Positions 25,609-40,121 of a DNA stretch of 64,000 nt are shown in pieces. The stretch spans positions 11,470,001-11,534,000 of the forward strand of contig CM082576.2 in NCBI GenBank assembly GCA_040954595.2. The letters run 5' to 3'. Position 1 is the stretch's first letter, and the number at the start of each line of letters is the position of its first letter. Under the pieces are notes generated by a model that saw nothing but the letters and a program-made list of their open reading frames with translations, was not told the origin of the DNA and did not search any database. The DNA comes from Balanoglossus misakiensis (lineage: Eukaryota > Hemichordata). The position numbers and the translations under genes were made by a program.

Positions 25609-26458
25609 TATATCTTCCCAGATACCCAATAGTAAAATGCAACCCCTTCGCAGGAGAAACGTGTATAATACACAGTAACATTTCCTCTGCTTCCAAAATG
25701 AACCTCCTTGCGGTCATCGTGGTCATTTGTAAATTTACATTAACGCATTACACAGGTCTGCATTTGTCATAAAACAATCTTAGGATTACGGATCGGAGAG
25801 GGTTGCACACTACGTCATATATACCTGACATCGTATGTATAGGCACTTTAAAACTTCTGTAACACAAATTGTATCTTTATAAAACGACGTTATACTTGGT
25901 GTTCTCTATCCTGGTTACAAGAGCCGCCCGTTGTGTAGAACTACGTCACTCGCTGAATCAGAATGCGAAACATTTGGGGGCAAATCCGGTCGCTTTGGCA
26001 TTTATCCTTGCTGGTCGGCCGTGCAAGCGATAACCCCTTGGGGGATTTCTGTGAGCAACTTCTCGTGGCGCACGATCTCGTCCACGTTCATATCAACGCG
26101 CTGTCGCCAACAGCGAAAAGCTATATGCCGTGATATGTCGGTTTTAGAAGTAGAATTAGGGTAATTCCCGATGGTTTCATTTTTTTAGAAGATACTTCTG
26201 CTAAGAAATGAAGCCATCGCTTTTGTTCTCGTTCGTTACCAAATCATAGGGGCGCCCTCTTTCTTCCTGTGCCTTTCATTGGTAATATATCACAGTGTCA
26301 TGATGAGAACCCACTCCATTTTGTCTTGAACGGTTTTAATTAACGGCTTTATCTTCCCCCCCCCCCCCTTCCCCACTTCATATTCACGTACGTGCTATTA
26401 ATCAAATGTTTCATAGAAAGGATTTTCAAATCTAATCCCGGGTCGATACTACATTGGT
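25609..26458. other. Non-coding sequence with a C13 tract
   Basis: No exon supported. A C13 run is at 26356-26368. Confidence 0.5.
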
Positions 26459-26601
26459 AACCATCCATCCACCCATCCGTCTATCCTTCCACTAACCCAT
26501 CTCATTCTATCTTGGTTATTCTCTCTATCTTCCATTTTATTCGCCCAATTAATCAATCAATAAACCAATCAACCAACCACCCATCCATCCATCAATCCTA
26601 C
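26459..26601. repeat. Degenerate tetranucleotide-rich region (CCAT/CAAT)
   Basis: Imperfect CCATCCATCCACCCATCC, then AATCAATCAATAAACCAATC and CCATCCATCCATCAATCC words: cryptic simple sequence derived from CCAT/CAAT slippage with many substitutions. Confidence 0.7.
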
Positions 26602-29600
26602 CCCTCCAGAACTGCATTTAACTGACTCAGAGTTAATTATTTTTTTTATAAAGCTACAAGACCGACCTGCTTCTTTAAATATCGCGTAATTTCAGCTGTA
26701 GTAACGCGGATATTCGCTGTTGTGGTTTGAAGTGTAAATTTGCCACCTTTGTGGTTGTGTTATTAGCTTACAAATCCTGTCGCCAGCGTAGTTTTTAAGT
26801 GAAACTCAATTAACTTAATGACACAAATATTGAAGAAACCCAGCAACGCCACCGGATAAAGTCGGACGGGTAAAGTACAGCTAAGATTTACAGTTCAGAA
26901 AAGTTTTGTTTATGGAATTTGTAGAAGGGGATGGTGATTACCTCCCCTCCCAGACTTGACGGCGGATTCAAGTGCGCTTTCACGCGACCAGAGTGAGTAC
27001 AAGACACGCGATCTTTTCGCAAACAAACAGGAGATTCTTTCAATTGGTCATCAGGAAACGTAACATAGACTCTACATCGCCATTAGTATCTCCAATCACT
27101 CACACGCACATTAATTGCTGGGCGAAAATGTGACCAATTACGTCTCAGCTGACTGTAGTCAATCTTTGTGCTGTACTCAAGCGACTTGACGCTGAAAGGC
27201 GCCTTTCTATAGAAAGCTCAGTCAAATCGATTTCCTTTTTGATGTGTGCTGTGTGGGCATTGGAAGTGGCTCTATTGGAACAGGGAATAAATATGCCCCC
27301 ACTAAATAAATCCTAACCTCTCTTTCAAGGTGTATGTATTGTGAATATTTAAAATGATCGACGTGTGTATTGTTACGTTTTTTTTCTTGCAGAATGTAGA
27401 TTTCCATGCGGAGTTCAGCGATATGATATGGTGAACACTGTGTTCACATTTCCCCCAGCCCCCCACCCCACACACACACACAACGTTGTGACATCATCGG
27501 TTCAGCAGACAGCTTAATTTATGCCTCGGGGAGCCGCGACAATGAGAGAAAAAGTGCGAGAAACTTGGATAACCGGCGGACATGCTGAAATTTCAATTTC
27601 GCTGCAATCAGAAAAGAAACCGTGTGTTCCGTTTCGTAAATGTCGTGATGGTTAGATGTGGTCACGTTGCGGGACCCCTGTTGCAAATACATCGATCTGG
27701 GGAAGCAAAGGTGTTTTTTTTAAAGTGGCAAGAATGCAAGGGGTCGCCGTGGCGCACTGTACCTAAACGACCAGTGGAAGACTCATGCAACCAACGCATG
27801 CGCATGTCACATCAGAGATACCTACCTTACCAGCTGAGTGCGATGAACGTATATAGCTGCATTGCAAATAGTTACATTTTCAGTGAGCTATTTGGACTAT
27901 ATGTAATCATAAAACAGAGCGCTATTAAAAGGTACAGTTGCTGTTCCAACAGTAGTAACCCATTACGTCTCTTACAAGTGGCGTTTGTAAGTCTCAATTT
28001 ATGTTTTGATCGAGTAGTGATCGTAAATATGTAGAACGAAAAAGCTTCCTTAATGATTCAGCTTCTTAAGGGTTAACTCAACTATTTTCTGTTGGGGAGG
28101 GGCGAATAGATTTTCCTAAAAGGTAAACAACTCCAATCCCTACAACGTCGACGCAGAACACATTAAGATCCATTCTGAACATCGAATGGCCACCTGTCGC
28201 GCCGAGAATCACATGCATTATACATGTTAAAATTTTAAACATGATATTTTGTCGACATCCATTAAACCGAAGCGCCTTTACCTCTCAATTTATTGAGGAA
28301 ATGGTCGCAATTCATGAACAATGACGGTCTGGCATCGAAAAAAGTTCAAGCCACACCACACTTATGGACTACAATCTTATATGCATATGCCCATATATGG
28401 TTAAAGGGGCGTGGTCACCCAGTGAAAATCCTTGAAATTCGTACAGGTGACTGTATACCTTTTATAAAACTCTTTTCCCTTAGCGCGCTTTAAAGACACT
28501 GCGCGCGACGACGCGAGTTCCTCTGAAGGCGTACCTTGCGAACATCCTATCATTCGCTGAAATGCTGAGAGTGCAATCAAAAATAGAGCCGTAACAAAGA
28601 GAAAGTACACGCCGATTAAAACAGAACACGGTCGCGCTGAATAGAACCATTAGACACGGCAATCTCACCACTCCCAGACGTCCGCTGCACAATTTGTTCT
28701 CAATCATGATGACACGACGCATCACTGGTATCACATACAAAACCCATTATGTCCTTGACGTCTGATTGGTCGAAGCAATGGAGCTATTTTGCCTGCAGTA
28801 GCAAACCGATTTCTTGTGGATATTAGACTAATTTTTTTCCGTCTCACAAAAGGTAGTTGAACTTGAAGGTTTGGTCATAATAATCGAGGTCAGAACTGAG
28901 TAGGTTGTGCAGACACCAATATTACAGTGTCAAAAGAGGAGTCGCATATGTGCTCACACTCAATGTGTTTTACTCAAAATATGACTATAGCTCACATTTT
29001 CCAATATGACAACAAATTTGTCATCCCAAAAAACCCATTTGGTGTAATATTTGTCTGTCAGGAGAAAAACCTAAATTCCTCTCGTGGGTGACCTTATGAG
29101 ACTTCTTTCATCTGTCTGCCTAAGTTTAAAAGACTGGCCACGAGTATTAAACCTCCCCTCCCAGTATAAAATTAATGGAGCGTCCCCAACACTGGGTCTT
29201 CGTGAGTCTGCACGCATACCTTGCTGTTAATTTTTTAAAAAGGGCTTTTAGTCTCACAAAATGTGAAGTGCATATGAAGCTTTACACACTCAGCTTTTTT
29301 TGTATTCGGGGAGACTTTGCACAAATTAAATACTTTGCGCAAGTGATACGACATACGACGAGTGATTCCTGTGTCTCGTCGCGCGGAGATCTGCACGCTC
29401 CCGTCGCTTGGTAATGAGTCATCGTCACGCAGGGGTCTTCGCTTGTGGTTCGTCCGTGAACCGCGAGGGACAGCCTTGTGTTGGGACATTCCCTCGCTTG
29501 CTTTGTTACTGAGCACGACCCGTGTTCGTTTTTTCTCTCCTCCAATACATGCAATCGTAAACATATTTAATTCGCATTGTAGTGCACGTCAAAGAAAACT

Positions 29601-32200
29601 GACACTCCCCGTCCGTCACCGCATGCACACAAACTCTAAAACATTTTAAACGCAGTTGACAGCGGCCAGATGGATTTACCCAGCGGCGCATGTGCATAAC
29701 GATCAGAAATGGCACATACCCCCTCGATGAATTGAATCGATACACTAATAAACTAAATTAATCATTTTAAATTAATATTCTATGAGTTAGTACCGGCGGT
29801 ACGGATCTGACATTTGGTTTGATTTAACGGGTCGGATGAACTGCAAACATATAGTGTACGTCCATACGAGAAGCTCACACGAATCTGATTTGAGCGCCAG
29901 CTGTTTTCCGATTCCATTGAGTCATAGAACAGTGATACGTCTGTAGACAAAGTGAGAGATGTGTACGCGTGCTGTTGTTGTGTGCGCATCTATAAAAATA
30001 GAAGGAAATGCTTAAGTGGCAGTATTTGTATATTTAATTGGAGTAAATCCGTGGTCTTTTTCATTCAACACGGCGCATTAGGGAATATGATAAAAATAGA
30101 CACTAATATGAAATGCTTGATGACAAAGCCGCGAATGGCAAGTCTTGGGGAATGCTGACTTGCGCCGAAGTATCCTTTTGAAGCGCGTTTTGAATATCAC
30201 ATTTGTCATGTAAATGTTCCCCCAAAGATGGCTTTCTGCCAAATTGTTCTTGGCAACGACGTGACTGTGCTGTGGGCACCGTTTCGACATCTGACCCATG
30301 CACCAAGGTTGACTGACCGCCTTGGTGGCACTTTTCATCCGGGAATGGATGCCAACACGACCGACCGACCGCCGCCCACAACGCGAGATGATGTTCGACC
30401 CCGGTTGCCGGGGTGACAGGGCGTGTTCTCCAGCTGCGCGGAGCCGAATGTGAAGGGAGGGTGATCAATTATGGATACAAAAAAGAAAAAAAAGGAAAGT
30501 CGATCGCGCTTATATGGAAATGTCACATGAAATGAAATAAATATCTGACTAATAGCCTCCCTGAGAAGATCAGGAAGATGTAAGAATTGCATACAGTCGC
30601 ATCTCATTCTATAATGACAAGGGCGGATGTTCCTGAGCGAGAATCCGTGTCTTGCTATATAGTTGACAAGGACATATTTTGAGTAGTATATAAGTGTTGC
30701 CAGAAACCAACAATCGAGTTAATCCCACCGTGGACGCACGTCCGTGATCCCAACTGAAGCTAATGTGACAGCGTGTGCGTGTTCAGGGACGGTTAATCGT
30801 CTTAAACCGCAAATCCCGAAAACTTGACAAGCTAAGCCAATTACGCGACTCCCCCGACTTACTCAAAATGCGCAAGCTTTACTGTTCCCATTCATAACGT
30901 CGGTGAAGTTAGCATATCTCCGCCGTAATCCCCCTCCTATGTCTAATTTGGCGAATTCTGAATAAAACATCGCTCTCTATGTACGTCAGGGAAACCCTCG
31001 GCATTGCTGTATCCGCGTGGAAGTCGCGATTTACGCGTTTTAATGTAATACCCCGCGTAAAAAGCATGTGCCATTTTCATTGCTACGCTTTACATACATC
31101 CACTTCTTAATCCCGCTTTCGCTGCATCGGAAGGTCGGACTTCTGCTTGCGGAGAAACATTTTCCGCCCCGCGCAGACATATCACTTCAAGAAGCCTCGT
31201 CTCAAAATCCCATTATTATTGACTAGAGACAAGCAAAACGCCATGTTTCACAACTGCACAATTTGGCTCTTGACAGAAACCCAGAATAGGTATCGCCAAG
31301 GACTATATGAAAGCGTCAATATACGTTCTCGTCGATTCAGATCGGAGTGATGAGGGTGCAACGTTGCCCCCGACACACGATCGAGTCGTTTTGTGAGTGC
31401 CACATTTTATGTACACATACCGCTAAACGCCGAACGAATGGCGTTTATCTCGGATCTTCCCGATAAGACACATTAAACAAGCACTGACGGTATACGAGGA
31501 TGCAATAAAATGCTTACCTGGTTCATGTCAACACATCTTAGCGCAAGAAAACAACCCTCAAAATCAATTCGCAGTTTCAGCTCACGTGCGTGTCCGACGA
31601 CGAAGTCCGGCCCACTTGTTGGCGTTGGTCAATCTCTGGCCGAGTCGAGGCAAATATTACACGTACGTTGCTTGTTTTCAATGTCCCGAGAGTCAAACAC
31701 ACAACACACACGTGCACACACACACGCGCCTTTGCGGCTTTCAGGTCGAATGAAGGCGCCGTCAAATGGTTTCCGTGTTATCCGCTCAGAGTGTCACCAA
31801 CACCACAGTATACTGGAATGAGGCTTGATGGATGCCACCAACGAGATGCTCACGGATTTGCACATTGTCGCCCCGTACACAATAAATACAAACCAGAGCG
31901 GCTTTATTATATGGCAGCCAAGATAAACGATGTTTGTTAAGCGATCACCTCTATCTGTTCTGCAGCTTTCTCACTATCCATCAATCTGTCCACGAGGCGT
32001 CAAGACCAAGACAAGAGAAGAAAAAAAAATCCGCGTGATGATAAAAGTTCCCCAGGAATGAATGTTAAAAGTTGACGTGCTTCCAAATGAATAGCACGAA
32101 TGCGAGTAAATTGGTTTCCAATTACCATTTCGCTTTTGTACACTGCTCCGCTGTCGCGTGACGTGTAGGGATTTTCTGGCCAATCATTTGGCGGAATCCT
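26602..32200. other. Non-coding stretch with one AT-rich motif block
   Basis: No convincing exon. At 27080-27142 three homeodomain-type words occur within 63 bp (CCATTAG, ATTAATTG, CCAATTACG). A short C- and CA-rich tract lies at about 27451-27482. A strong GC hairpin (ACCCCGG-TTG-CCGGGGT) is at 30398-30414. The 150-codon plus-strand frame at 27582-28034 and the 121-codon minus-strand frame at 30103-30468 have no motif. Confidence 0.5.
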
Positions 32201-32217
32201 GGTTGCCTGGTAACCAG
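32199..32217. promoter_or_regulatory. X-box (RFX-type) motif
   Basis: GGTTGCCTGGTAACC at 32201-32215 matches the RFX-factor X-box, two GTTRCC half-sites in inverted orientation with a 1-nt spacer, and sits in a 19-bp quasi-palindrome CTGGTTGCCTGGTAACCAG. It is one of four such motifs in the window. No adjacent promoter was recognised. Confidence 0.4.
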
Positions 32218-34249
32218 CCCGTGATGGAATATCGGGAGAGCCTGTCTCCGCCGTGATTACTCGCGCTCGTTGGCGGCGAGGCTTCGTTTAGTATTTGTCT
32301 GGACGCACCGGTAAAAGAAACGGATACTTGGTGTAGGATACGCCATTGTATATACACGGCTTCGAGCGACCATATACACACCGGCCATCTGAGCCTAATT
32401 TAATAAACCCAGCTTGAATTTGATACAAATTTTACACTTAGAGCATTGAGAGTCATCAAGTAACGTTGTTTTATTATCTATGTAATAACGATTGCTTCGG
32501 CGTCCATCACCATGTGAATAAAACTATCTGCTGGTTGAGAATTTAGATTCATTAATTCACCTTATTTTTTTCTCTTTTTTCAATTTTGGCCGGCTTTTAC
32601 CTGCGCTGGTGTAGAATATAAAATGACCGGTTTCATTTTGATAATTGGCACCCCTGCGGCAATTTTCCAATCATGTGGAGTATAAGTAGGTCCAGGTATT
32701 AACATACACGCAAGGGACAGTCTGAAAGGGCGGCTTTTAGAGCATTTCTATGTATCGACTGGCATTCTCCCGTTTATTAAATTTGAAATTAAATTTCATT
32801 CGCGATATTAGCCCCCGGAAGTCTTCTGGGTACATCTCGTCCGTACTGAGATATAAACACACGCAACCCGGGGTCTTCTCTCTGCGTGAAGCCATTCACG
32901 GAGAAATCGAGCTTTTCTCCAGTTTCAATTCCAAGGTGATGCACCCCCTTCTCCTCCTCGCAGAATGAGTCACAAAAAGCCGGTCACCGAATGGGGTCAC
33001 TCGGCGATTGTTTACCGCGAAGCGTCTCCTCGTGCGTCGGTTCGGAATTCTCCAGATTATCTTGTTACTCTGAGGGGTATAAATCAATGAGGAGACCCCA
33101 AGCCGAGGCTTAAATGCCTCACCTGAACCGGGGCAAGATGTTTTTCCCTCCCGAAGAAGAACAGAATGCGCACTAGTAAATTTACGTTCACTGCATTTTC
33201 TCGCGCCCGTGTCAAAAAACTCCGGATTACCCAGCACAACCCCCGGCGAGGGCCCGGACAATTTGGTCACAGGGACTCTTCTCGTGGTCGATAACGCTGG
33301 GACGTTCGAGTCGCCATAATGTGAACTTCTGGGCGGCCCTCACCAAACCAATTAAGGATGAGATCGATACGTAGACCCCGTGAAAAGACAACGAAATAAG
33401 TATCTGTTGAGATACTTGTACGTCTCGGTACTTGTGCGTGTTGGCACGTTTCGCATAACACTCTCCTTAACTCGTAATTGGTTGATTAAAACCAGTGAAG
33501 GTTGAAAATGACGCCTTTGGGACTTCGCCTACATTAATTTTTTTTTATTATAGTTATTTAACGTTTAACATTTCCTTTCAATTAATATTTCATTTTTAGC
33601 GATGGGTCTGGTGTGGCGAAGGTCGCATCGTGCTTGTAATACTACACGGGCGGCTGAGATTTAAACAACCGAATATAGATGTGTAAGCATAACCGTTTCC
33701 ACAATGGCATAAATGTAATTAATTTTTATTGACAGACTGAGCTGACGGGCCGTGTCGGCGATACGCTGCTCAACTTGACGGGACGAGCTCATGGTGTCAA
33801 CGTGTTTAATGTTGGGAAGGCGGAGTTCTGTCTGGAGGCTTGTGTATACCCTGCGATGCCCGCAGCTCCGAGTGGCGCGTCTTCGCTCTGTTGCATTTTC
33901 GCGCCCAGCCTACATTTTAATCAGTGTCGATATTGATACCCGCTTTCATTGATTGTCGTCTGCTAGCTAATGGACTTACTTGAAAACATCCTTTCACGTC
34001 TCTTTGTGCAGGAATTCTTAGAAGCTCTCCTCGGAGGACAAAGACAAATGAAAGTTTACAGTTTTTATTGATCCTTGCACGTCGCTCCTGGCATGTGTAA
34101 CTTACAGAGTCAATCTTAACTTGGTTTTCAATCATTAAAATCGTGCGGGTGTTGTTTCTAGTCATGCAGCGTCACTTACTGAGTGTTTGACGACTGGTGC
34201 AAGGAGACCTTCTTATTATGTGATGGCGACAGTGGAGATGGTGATGATG
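32218..34249. other. Non-coding, unassigned sequence
   Basis: Short frames only (e.g. minus 32896-33270) with no motif. AT-rich patches near 32560 and 33540. Confidence 0.5.
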
Positions 34250-34375
34250 TCGCCGCAATTTCAACCACCACCATCAACAACTGTAACCTACACCCGCTAT
34301 ATGGTCATCAACATCGCCACCACCACCACCACCACCACCACCACCACCACCACCACCACCACCACTACTATCTTT

Positions 34376-34473
<98 letters not shown>

Positions 34474-34602
34474 CTACCACCACAATTATCGTCGACGTCG
34501 CCGTCATTCGTCGGCGTCGTCGCTGTTTCCGCCGCCAACACCACCACCACTCACTCACACACCCACTCAAGCAAGCAACCAACCAACCAATCAATCAATC
34601 AC
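34250..34602. repeat. Compound microsatellite: (CCA)n - (TCA)32 - CCA/CGTCG-rich - CAAC/CAAT
   Basis: A CCA/CAC array (34317-34365) and, after a 12-bp spacer, an apparently perfect TCA array (34378-34473, 32 units) are followed by GTCGTCG and CCACCA words and then by CAAGCAAGCAACCAACCAATC-type tetranucleotides to about 34602. Long open frames across it (His-rich or Met-rich) are repeat artefacts and not proteins. Confidence 0.95.
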
Positions 34603-34928
34603 AAGAGAAGAGTTATCATTACCTAAGTTAAGACACATATATGCATGATATGTGCTTTCATATTTACATCATTTCATCGTGTGTACTGCATGAGTGCATT
34701 TGTTTTGCCTATCGTCACCGATGTACTGATATCAGTCGCGAGGCAACTCTATTGATATCAAAGCCGTTCTGTAATGTAAAGGATTCCTTACGATTCTCTT
34801 CATTGTTCGTAATCGACCAGGGATGACAACTTAATGGTCGAGTAAACAGCAGTGGGAAATCTAACAAGTTTTCTCAATTGTGTATGCCATGTCGTATATG
34901 GTTGGCTATATGTGACCGAAATATTATC

Positions 34929-34969
34929 AATTAATTAATTAATTTATTTATTTATTTATTTATTTATTC
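34929..34969. repeat. (TTAA)n/(ATTT)n microsatellite
   Basis: A short TTAA run (from about 34930) passes directly into about seven ATTT units ending near 34969. Confidence 0.85.
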
Positions 34970-37381
34970 AGCTTCGACTGGGAGGAAGGCTATGTTGCAC
35001 ATGTTGCCAGCACCTATAAGATGCATCGACCCTGTAACATATACATGCAGGTAAACAGAAATATATAAACGAAATAATCAGAGAAATAATAGAAATTTAA
35101 AAAAATGACTACTAATGGAGGTATTGTCAGAGGATTTAAAGATAGCAAATTGATCAGCGTTTACATTATGAGTACCATTAAAGCATTTTGCTAAGGAAAC
35201 GCAGTTATTCTGCTCTCTTCTGTAACTCAACGGGTCAATGCATTAAGTTTTATCACGCGTTCTTTATGGGCATATCCCAGGAAGTATTTAGTGGCTCTTT
35301 CTGTACACCTTCAATGTGGAGTACATGTAGTTCGTTTTTAGTGCGACAGTTGTGGCCGCATATGCGTCAAATTCACGAATCAACTGCCATGATACGATCT
35401 GCCTGTTTTTGACTCCCAAGATATAGGCAGATAAATTCAACGCCAAGGTCCATCACACACGCTGTCGACTTTCTCTGACGAAGTGTCCATCATCGAATAA
35501 TTGTACGAAATAGGATTAAGCTATCTGCTGATGCTTACGACTTCGACATTTGTCAGTGTTATAATGCGCGCCCCATTTCACACGCCATGTTGAAGGCTTT
35601 CTGATATCGCTGTGAAGATGGGATCAGTCGGAAGTGTGGTTTTTGGTGTCCCTGACATATTTGGAATCATCACGTGACCGTACGTTTTTTGCTGACCAGA
35701 GCATCCAGAGGAACTGTTTTTAAATGTAGAATCACATAGACATTATCTGGTTAAGGAGTTCAAAGAATCTAGCACTCCTTTGCCCAAAGTCAGTGACCGA
35801 CACACAGACGATAAGCGAGACAATATTGGCGCGTAAAAAATAAACCCCGTCATTTCCGGTTCCATCGACGACAATTTCATGTACAACAACAACCACACCT
35901 AATATCAATCGCACACAAGAAGGTCGTAATGGCATAGTTCCATTGTTACACATGAGAGATGAAATAGATTTTCAATAAAATAAGGGCAATAATAATCAGG
36001 CAAGTGGGAAACATAAATATCTAGAAGTAATTTCTGGAAAAGACAACATTTCACAATGGAGAAGCTTGTCCATTTATCATTTACATCAAATATTTAGCTC
36101 TCCGGAAATAGGGAAATATGAAGGTACTATCTTCTTGTAATGACGCGGATTTCTATTGTCGCCAAATAATTGACGTCGGATGCAATGACATTTAAAATAA
36201 AATGCATATTGAAAATAACTTGAAGGTCGAGCTTTTCCAACGTCTTTGTAGGGAAAAATCTGATATGACACGCCACGATAAATACATTTTACAAAGTTTA
36301 AAACAGTGTTTTAAACACTGAGTCTGTCTATATTGCATGCTCGTCACGGTACTTTGCAAACTATACATTAGATTACACTATGTTTCTCTCCCTCCCCCCC
36401 CCGACTGAAATTGTGTTCACTAGAAAGAAACCTGTCAAGCCAATGAACATGAGTTGCCATGACAGTGCATTTTACGGATACAATCGAAGGCACATTTAAA
36501 CGACCAATTTAAGTTAAACATTCCTAAAGGTTCAATTTTTGCCTTTTTCTGCAACGTACTCGAAGCGATCACCATTTAATCACATAACTTATTAATTTAC
36601 CTCTTCAATACTGGTTGAGATCCTGATTGTTTTAAGTCATGAATATGCCGCTTGAATCAGTCAACAGTAGAATGTACAGTGGCCTACTTGTGGGCATTAT
36701 TAGATGGTAAATTTACGATGTCTGACGAGAGTAATGGCCATAATGTCCTGCCAATATTGACATTTCTCTCGATTGTCCTTGAAATATCAATGTTGCGAAT
36801 ACAAGTGGACATAAGATAAATGGTAATCATTATGCGATTTATTGATATTTAACCGCATAACAAATTCATCAATACATCAAAGGTATATTGTTAGTTACAA
36901 AAGGTCTGTGTGATTGATACTATTACGAAACATTAATTCTGATTTTGCAATATCGCTGTTCAAGTTACTCTATAGTCTTGGGGGAAAGTCATCGGTATCA
37001 CTATAAATATAAAAAAATGTCATAATCTTAGCAGCGTTCTTTTAACGAGGAAAATGCTTAATTTTCTTCGTGTTTATTTCATTCCTTACCCAGCATAGAT
37101 AAATTTACTAGTTGAGCTGGTGTCGGTCACATCGGTGGTTTTATTTGCTTGTTACATATCATGCAGGTACACGTGTTTGTAACTTTATCCGCAGGTGCCC
37201 GGGGACTTCTCGGGAACATGCGCGGAATTATATATTGCTCGTTTGGCATTAGCCTGTGACGTCATTCGTATTTTCAATTACACCTTCAGATCAGCACGTA
37301 TACACACACAGTTGTATGACCGATTAGTACCCCATTGTATTTCTTATTTGGCAAAACCAAAATCGCTTTCAGGGACAGAAA
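34970..37381. other. AT-rich non-coding sequence
   Basis: No exon recognised. A quasi-palindrome CAGTGTTTTAAACACTG lies at about 36304-36320. Confidence 0.5.
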
Positions 37382-37403
37382 TTAAAGGGACAAACTCCCT
37401 TGT
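37382..37403. mobile_element. Solo end related to the 56.6-kb TTAA element
   Basis: TTAAAGGGACAAACTCCC at 37382 matches the left end of the 56596-56751 element (TTAAAGGGACAAAGTCTC) at 16 of 18 positions, including the TTAA target site. No partner end was found nearby, so it may be a truncated or diverged copy, or a coincidence. Confidence 0.35.
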
Positions 37404-40121
37404 TTTTTGTACCTTTTTCGGATATCAAGAAAACAAGCAATGCTTACATAGAGCACGGTTACTATGCATAGAGTCAGTGCACAAAATGTTGTGATGCATC
37501 ACTTCAAAAGTGTTCAAAATTTCTCCTTTTGCTGTATGCATGGAGTTAACTGTGTTTGTGACGTCTGGACGAAATGAGCTACTCCCAATGCAATCTGACT
37601 TGGCTTCCTCGAGCAATGAAAGGATCAGATTAAACCCCAATCAGGATCTCATTACTAATGCCTGCAACAGGTCTAAACATGTACATGTATGTATGTATGT
37701 ATAACAGAGTGCGTCCAGGCTAGCATTATGTGAGTCATATATGAATGTGATTTTACGGTACTGGTCCAAAAACTTTTCATCGAACGTTTTATCGAGTCTT
37801 CTATAAGCAGGATTGTGTGCAGTTGGCCAGCATTTAAGCAAGTTTCAAATAGTCATTCAACTAAAAAGGTTAAAAGATATACTTTAACATTTTTCTACAG
37901 CGCAGTAGTTTTTGTTGATTTCCATTGATTCCGTTTCATGTTAATCTCGAGCTCCGTATTCACGCTTCTCACGCACTAAGCGTCAGTCTGAGAGTTGTTT
38001 ACGCTTTAAGACTGTTTCACCTCCAAAAACTGACAGGGTACCATAAAATGGAAATCCGTCCGACAGATCGGAGAGGCTAGAGATTGCCGCCAGCTTGGCA
38101 GTTTTGATTTACCGCGGTCCGCCATAGTAACGGAACAAATGCGGCGAAGGCATAACGGGCTTAGCCGTCGTATTCTTCTTGTCACGCAATGCGAACTTGA
38201 TGGCAATAACACGGGAAGCGAGAGACAGAGAAAAATGATTTACAGTTTAATCTCAGTATGCATGGCATAACAGGATAAGGCGCGTGGGATCGTGTCGCAT
38301 AACGAGGCGTCATGCGGTGCAAGTCTTTGAATGTGCCCCTGTGTGGCACCAAGTTGCCGAGTCCGTGCGGAAACGTTGGTGGAAACGCTCACCTGTGACG
38401 TTTTGTTTGCTTTGGAAACGGGGAAAAGCCAGTGATTTATGCAAATTTTAATGACGAACTCCCGATAAAAAAGGCTCAAGTACACGCATTGCCCAAGGCG
38501 GAAAACTTGTCGTGATTACACAAAGCTATGACGTCAGATATCTTAAATTATGTCAAATGTCAAACGCTCGCCGTTTCTTAGAGATTTCCGACGCTGGGAT
38601 TTTCTGTCTGTTTTACTTAGCTGGATATATTCAGATGATTGTATTGAGCTCAAGCGATAATATAAAAGGGCACCGCCCTCCACCCTCCCCCACCGCTTCC
38701 ACCCTCTTAAAGGCCCAGAAGCCCTCGCTTCGTGGTTGAGTCATGAATTCATCAAATGTCCATTGACCACATGAATATGTCGTTTTGGTCACTCATTAAG
38801 TCACAGTTCCCTCTAAGAGCAACGCCATCGGCCATTCATTTGCGATTACGAGGCAGACATGTTGATTTTCTTGTACCCTCTCCCATAAAATGATAATGGG
38901 CGATGCTGTAAGGCATGAGTGTTACACGCGACACCCCGTTGCAAACTCTATAATCTGTGTAAAAGGTATTGGAACTGAAACACACATCTTCTATGTTAAT
39001 ATTATTAGAATTTCTTCGGATTCCAATAACTGCAGTTTACTAAAGGATTTAATTCACTGTGCGTTGAGCTTTACAAACGGATGTTATTACAGTGTATATT
39101 TATTCATACATATATGTTCTTTAAAATACGCAAATAAGGAAATTACCTCAGACCTAGAATGTGCATTACTTCACAAAGCACCACACCAGCAACTCATACG
39201 TAATACCTGTTAATCTTTCCGAACTCTGCACATAAGTCTGTTCGCGATTGCTTTTCCAAATCAAGCGGGAGAGTGCGTGACAGAACTTCGAATTCAAAGA
39301 TTCCAAAATGGCGAACCAGGGCAGGGAACTACCTTTAACGGGCATTGCACTCCCTCTTATAAGAGCTAGTGATTTACGCTGCAAAGTTAAATTTAAATGA
39401 AACAATTTCAGAAAAGTAGGGGAAGATTCACGATGATTATTACTTTTTTTACGAGTCCCAGCAATAACATTGAAGTGCAGGCAGTTGTAGAAAAGGAAAG
39501 GAGAAATGGAGTTTTTTTAATTGAGTTGAGTTTAGGAATGCTGCGCAACTTGTGATGCAATCAACGGCCTGTGTACGACGTAATATTTGGAGGTTAAAAC
39601 GCTCTGAACCCATACGTCTTGCCGGAGTTTATAAAGATGACATACATTCCCCCGGAGACCGTATTTCACGACAAAATTACGACACAAATAATCCCCGGCT
39701 CTCCGTGGTTCTTCACGAATGGCTCTCACCGTTTTACGGCGTTCCGACTCAATCCTTTGCCAGATCAGCCCTTGCACTTTTTTTATGGTTTCGCGTCGTA
39801 ACTTTACCCGGACCTCGTGAGATTATCTGGAATGGGATCAGATTGAGCGCGACCATCGCATGCATGAATGACCTACAAATTAGGGCTTTGTACGGGGCGG
39901 GTAATTGTGGAAGACGGGGATTGCGGTAAATCGCCCGCAGCTCGATCTCGACCTCATCCGCTAGTACTGATTTGAAACTCTGTCTACGGTCAGTGTGTAA
40001 GGTTGCCCGACAAACCCATATAAATCGCTGCTTTGTGTGCGTTCAGTCTCAAAATTTGGAAGTGCAATTTGGCTCTTTCTGAATTTGACTTCCAGTCGCG
40101 GACAGCACAAATACCTTCTGA
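37404..40121. other. Non-coding, unassigned sequence
   Basis: No exon recognised. TGACGTCA occurs at 38529-38536 (and upstream at 37257-37264). A minor ATGTATGTATGTATGT run lies near 37685. Confidence 0.5.

Noticed and set aside
28401-28493. TTAA...TTAA segment starting AGGGGCGTGG
   Set aside because: The two ends share too little inverted similarity to call a third TTAA element.
30398-30414. GC-rich hairpin as a rho-independent-type terminator
   Set aside because: The genome is eukaryotic and no T-run follows; likely a chance stem.
34187-34648. His-rich and Met-rich long frames
   Set aside because: Translation of TCA and CCA arrays; all six frames are open because the unit is trinucleotide.
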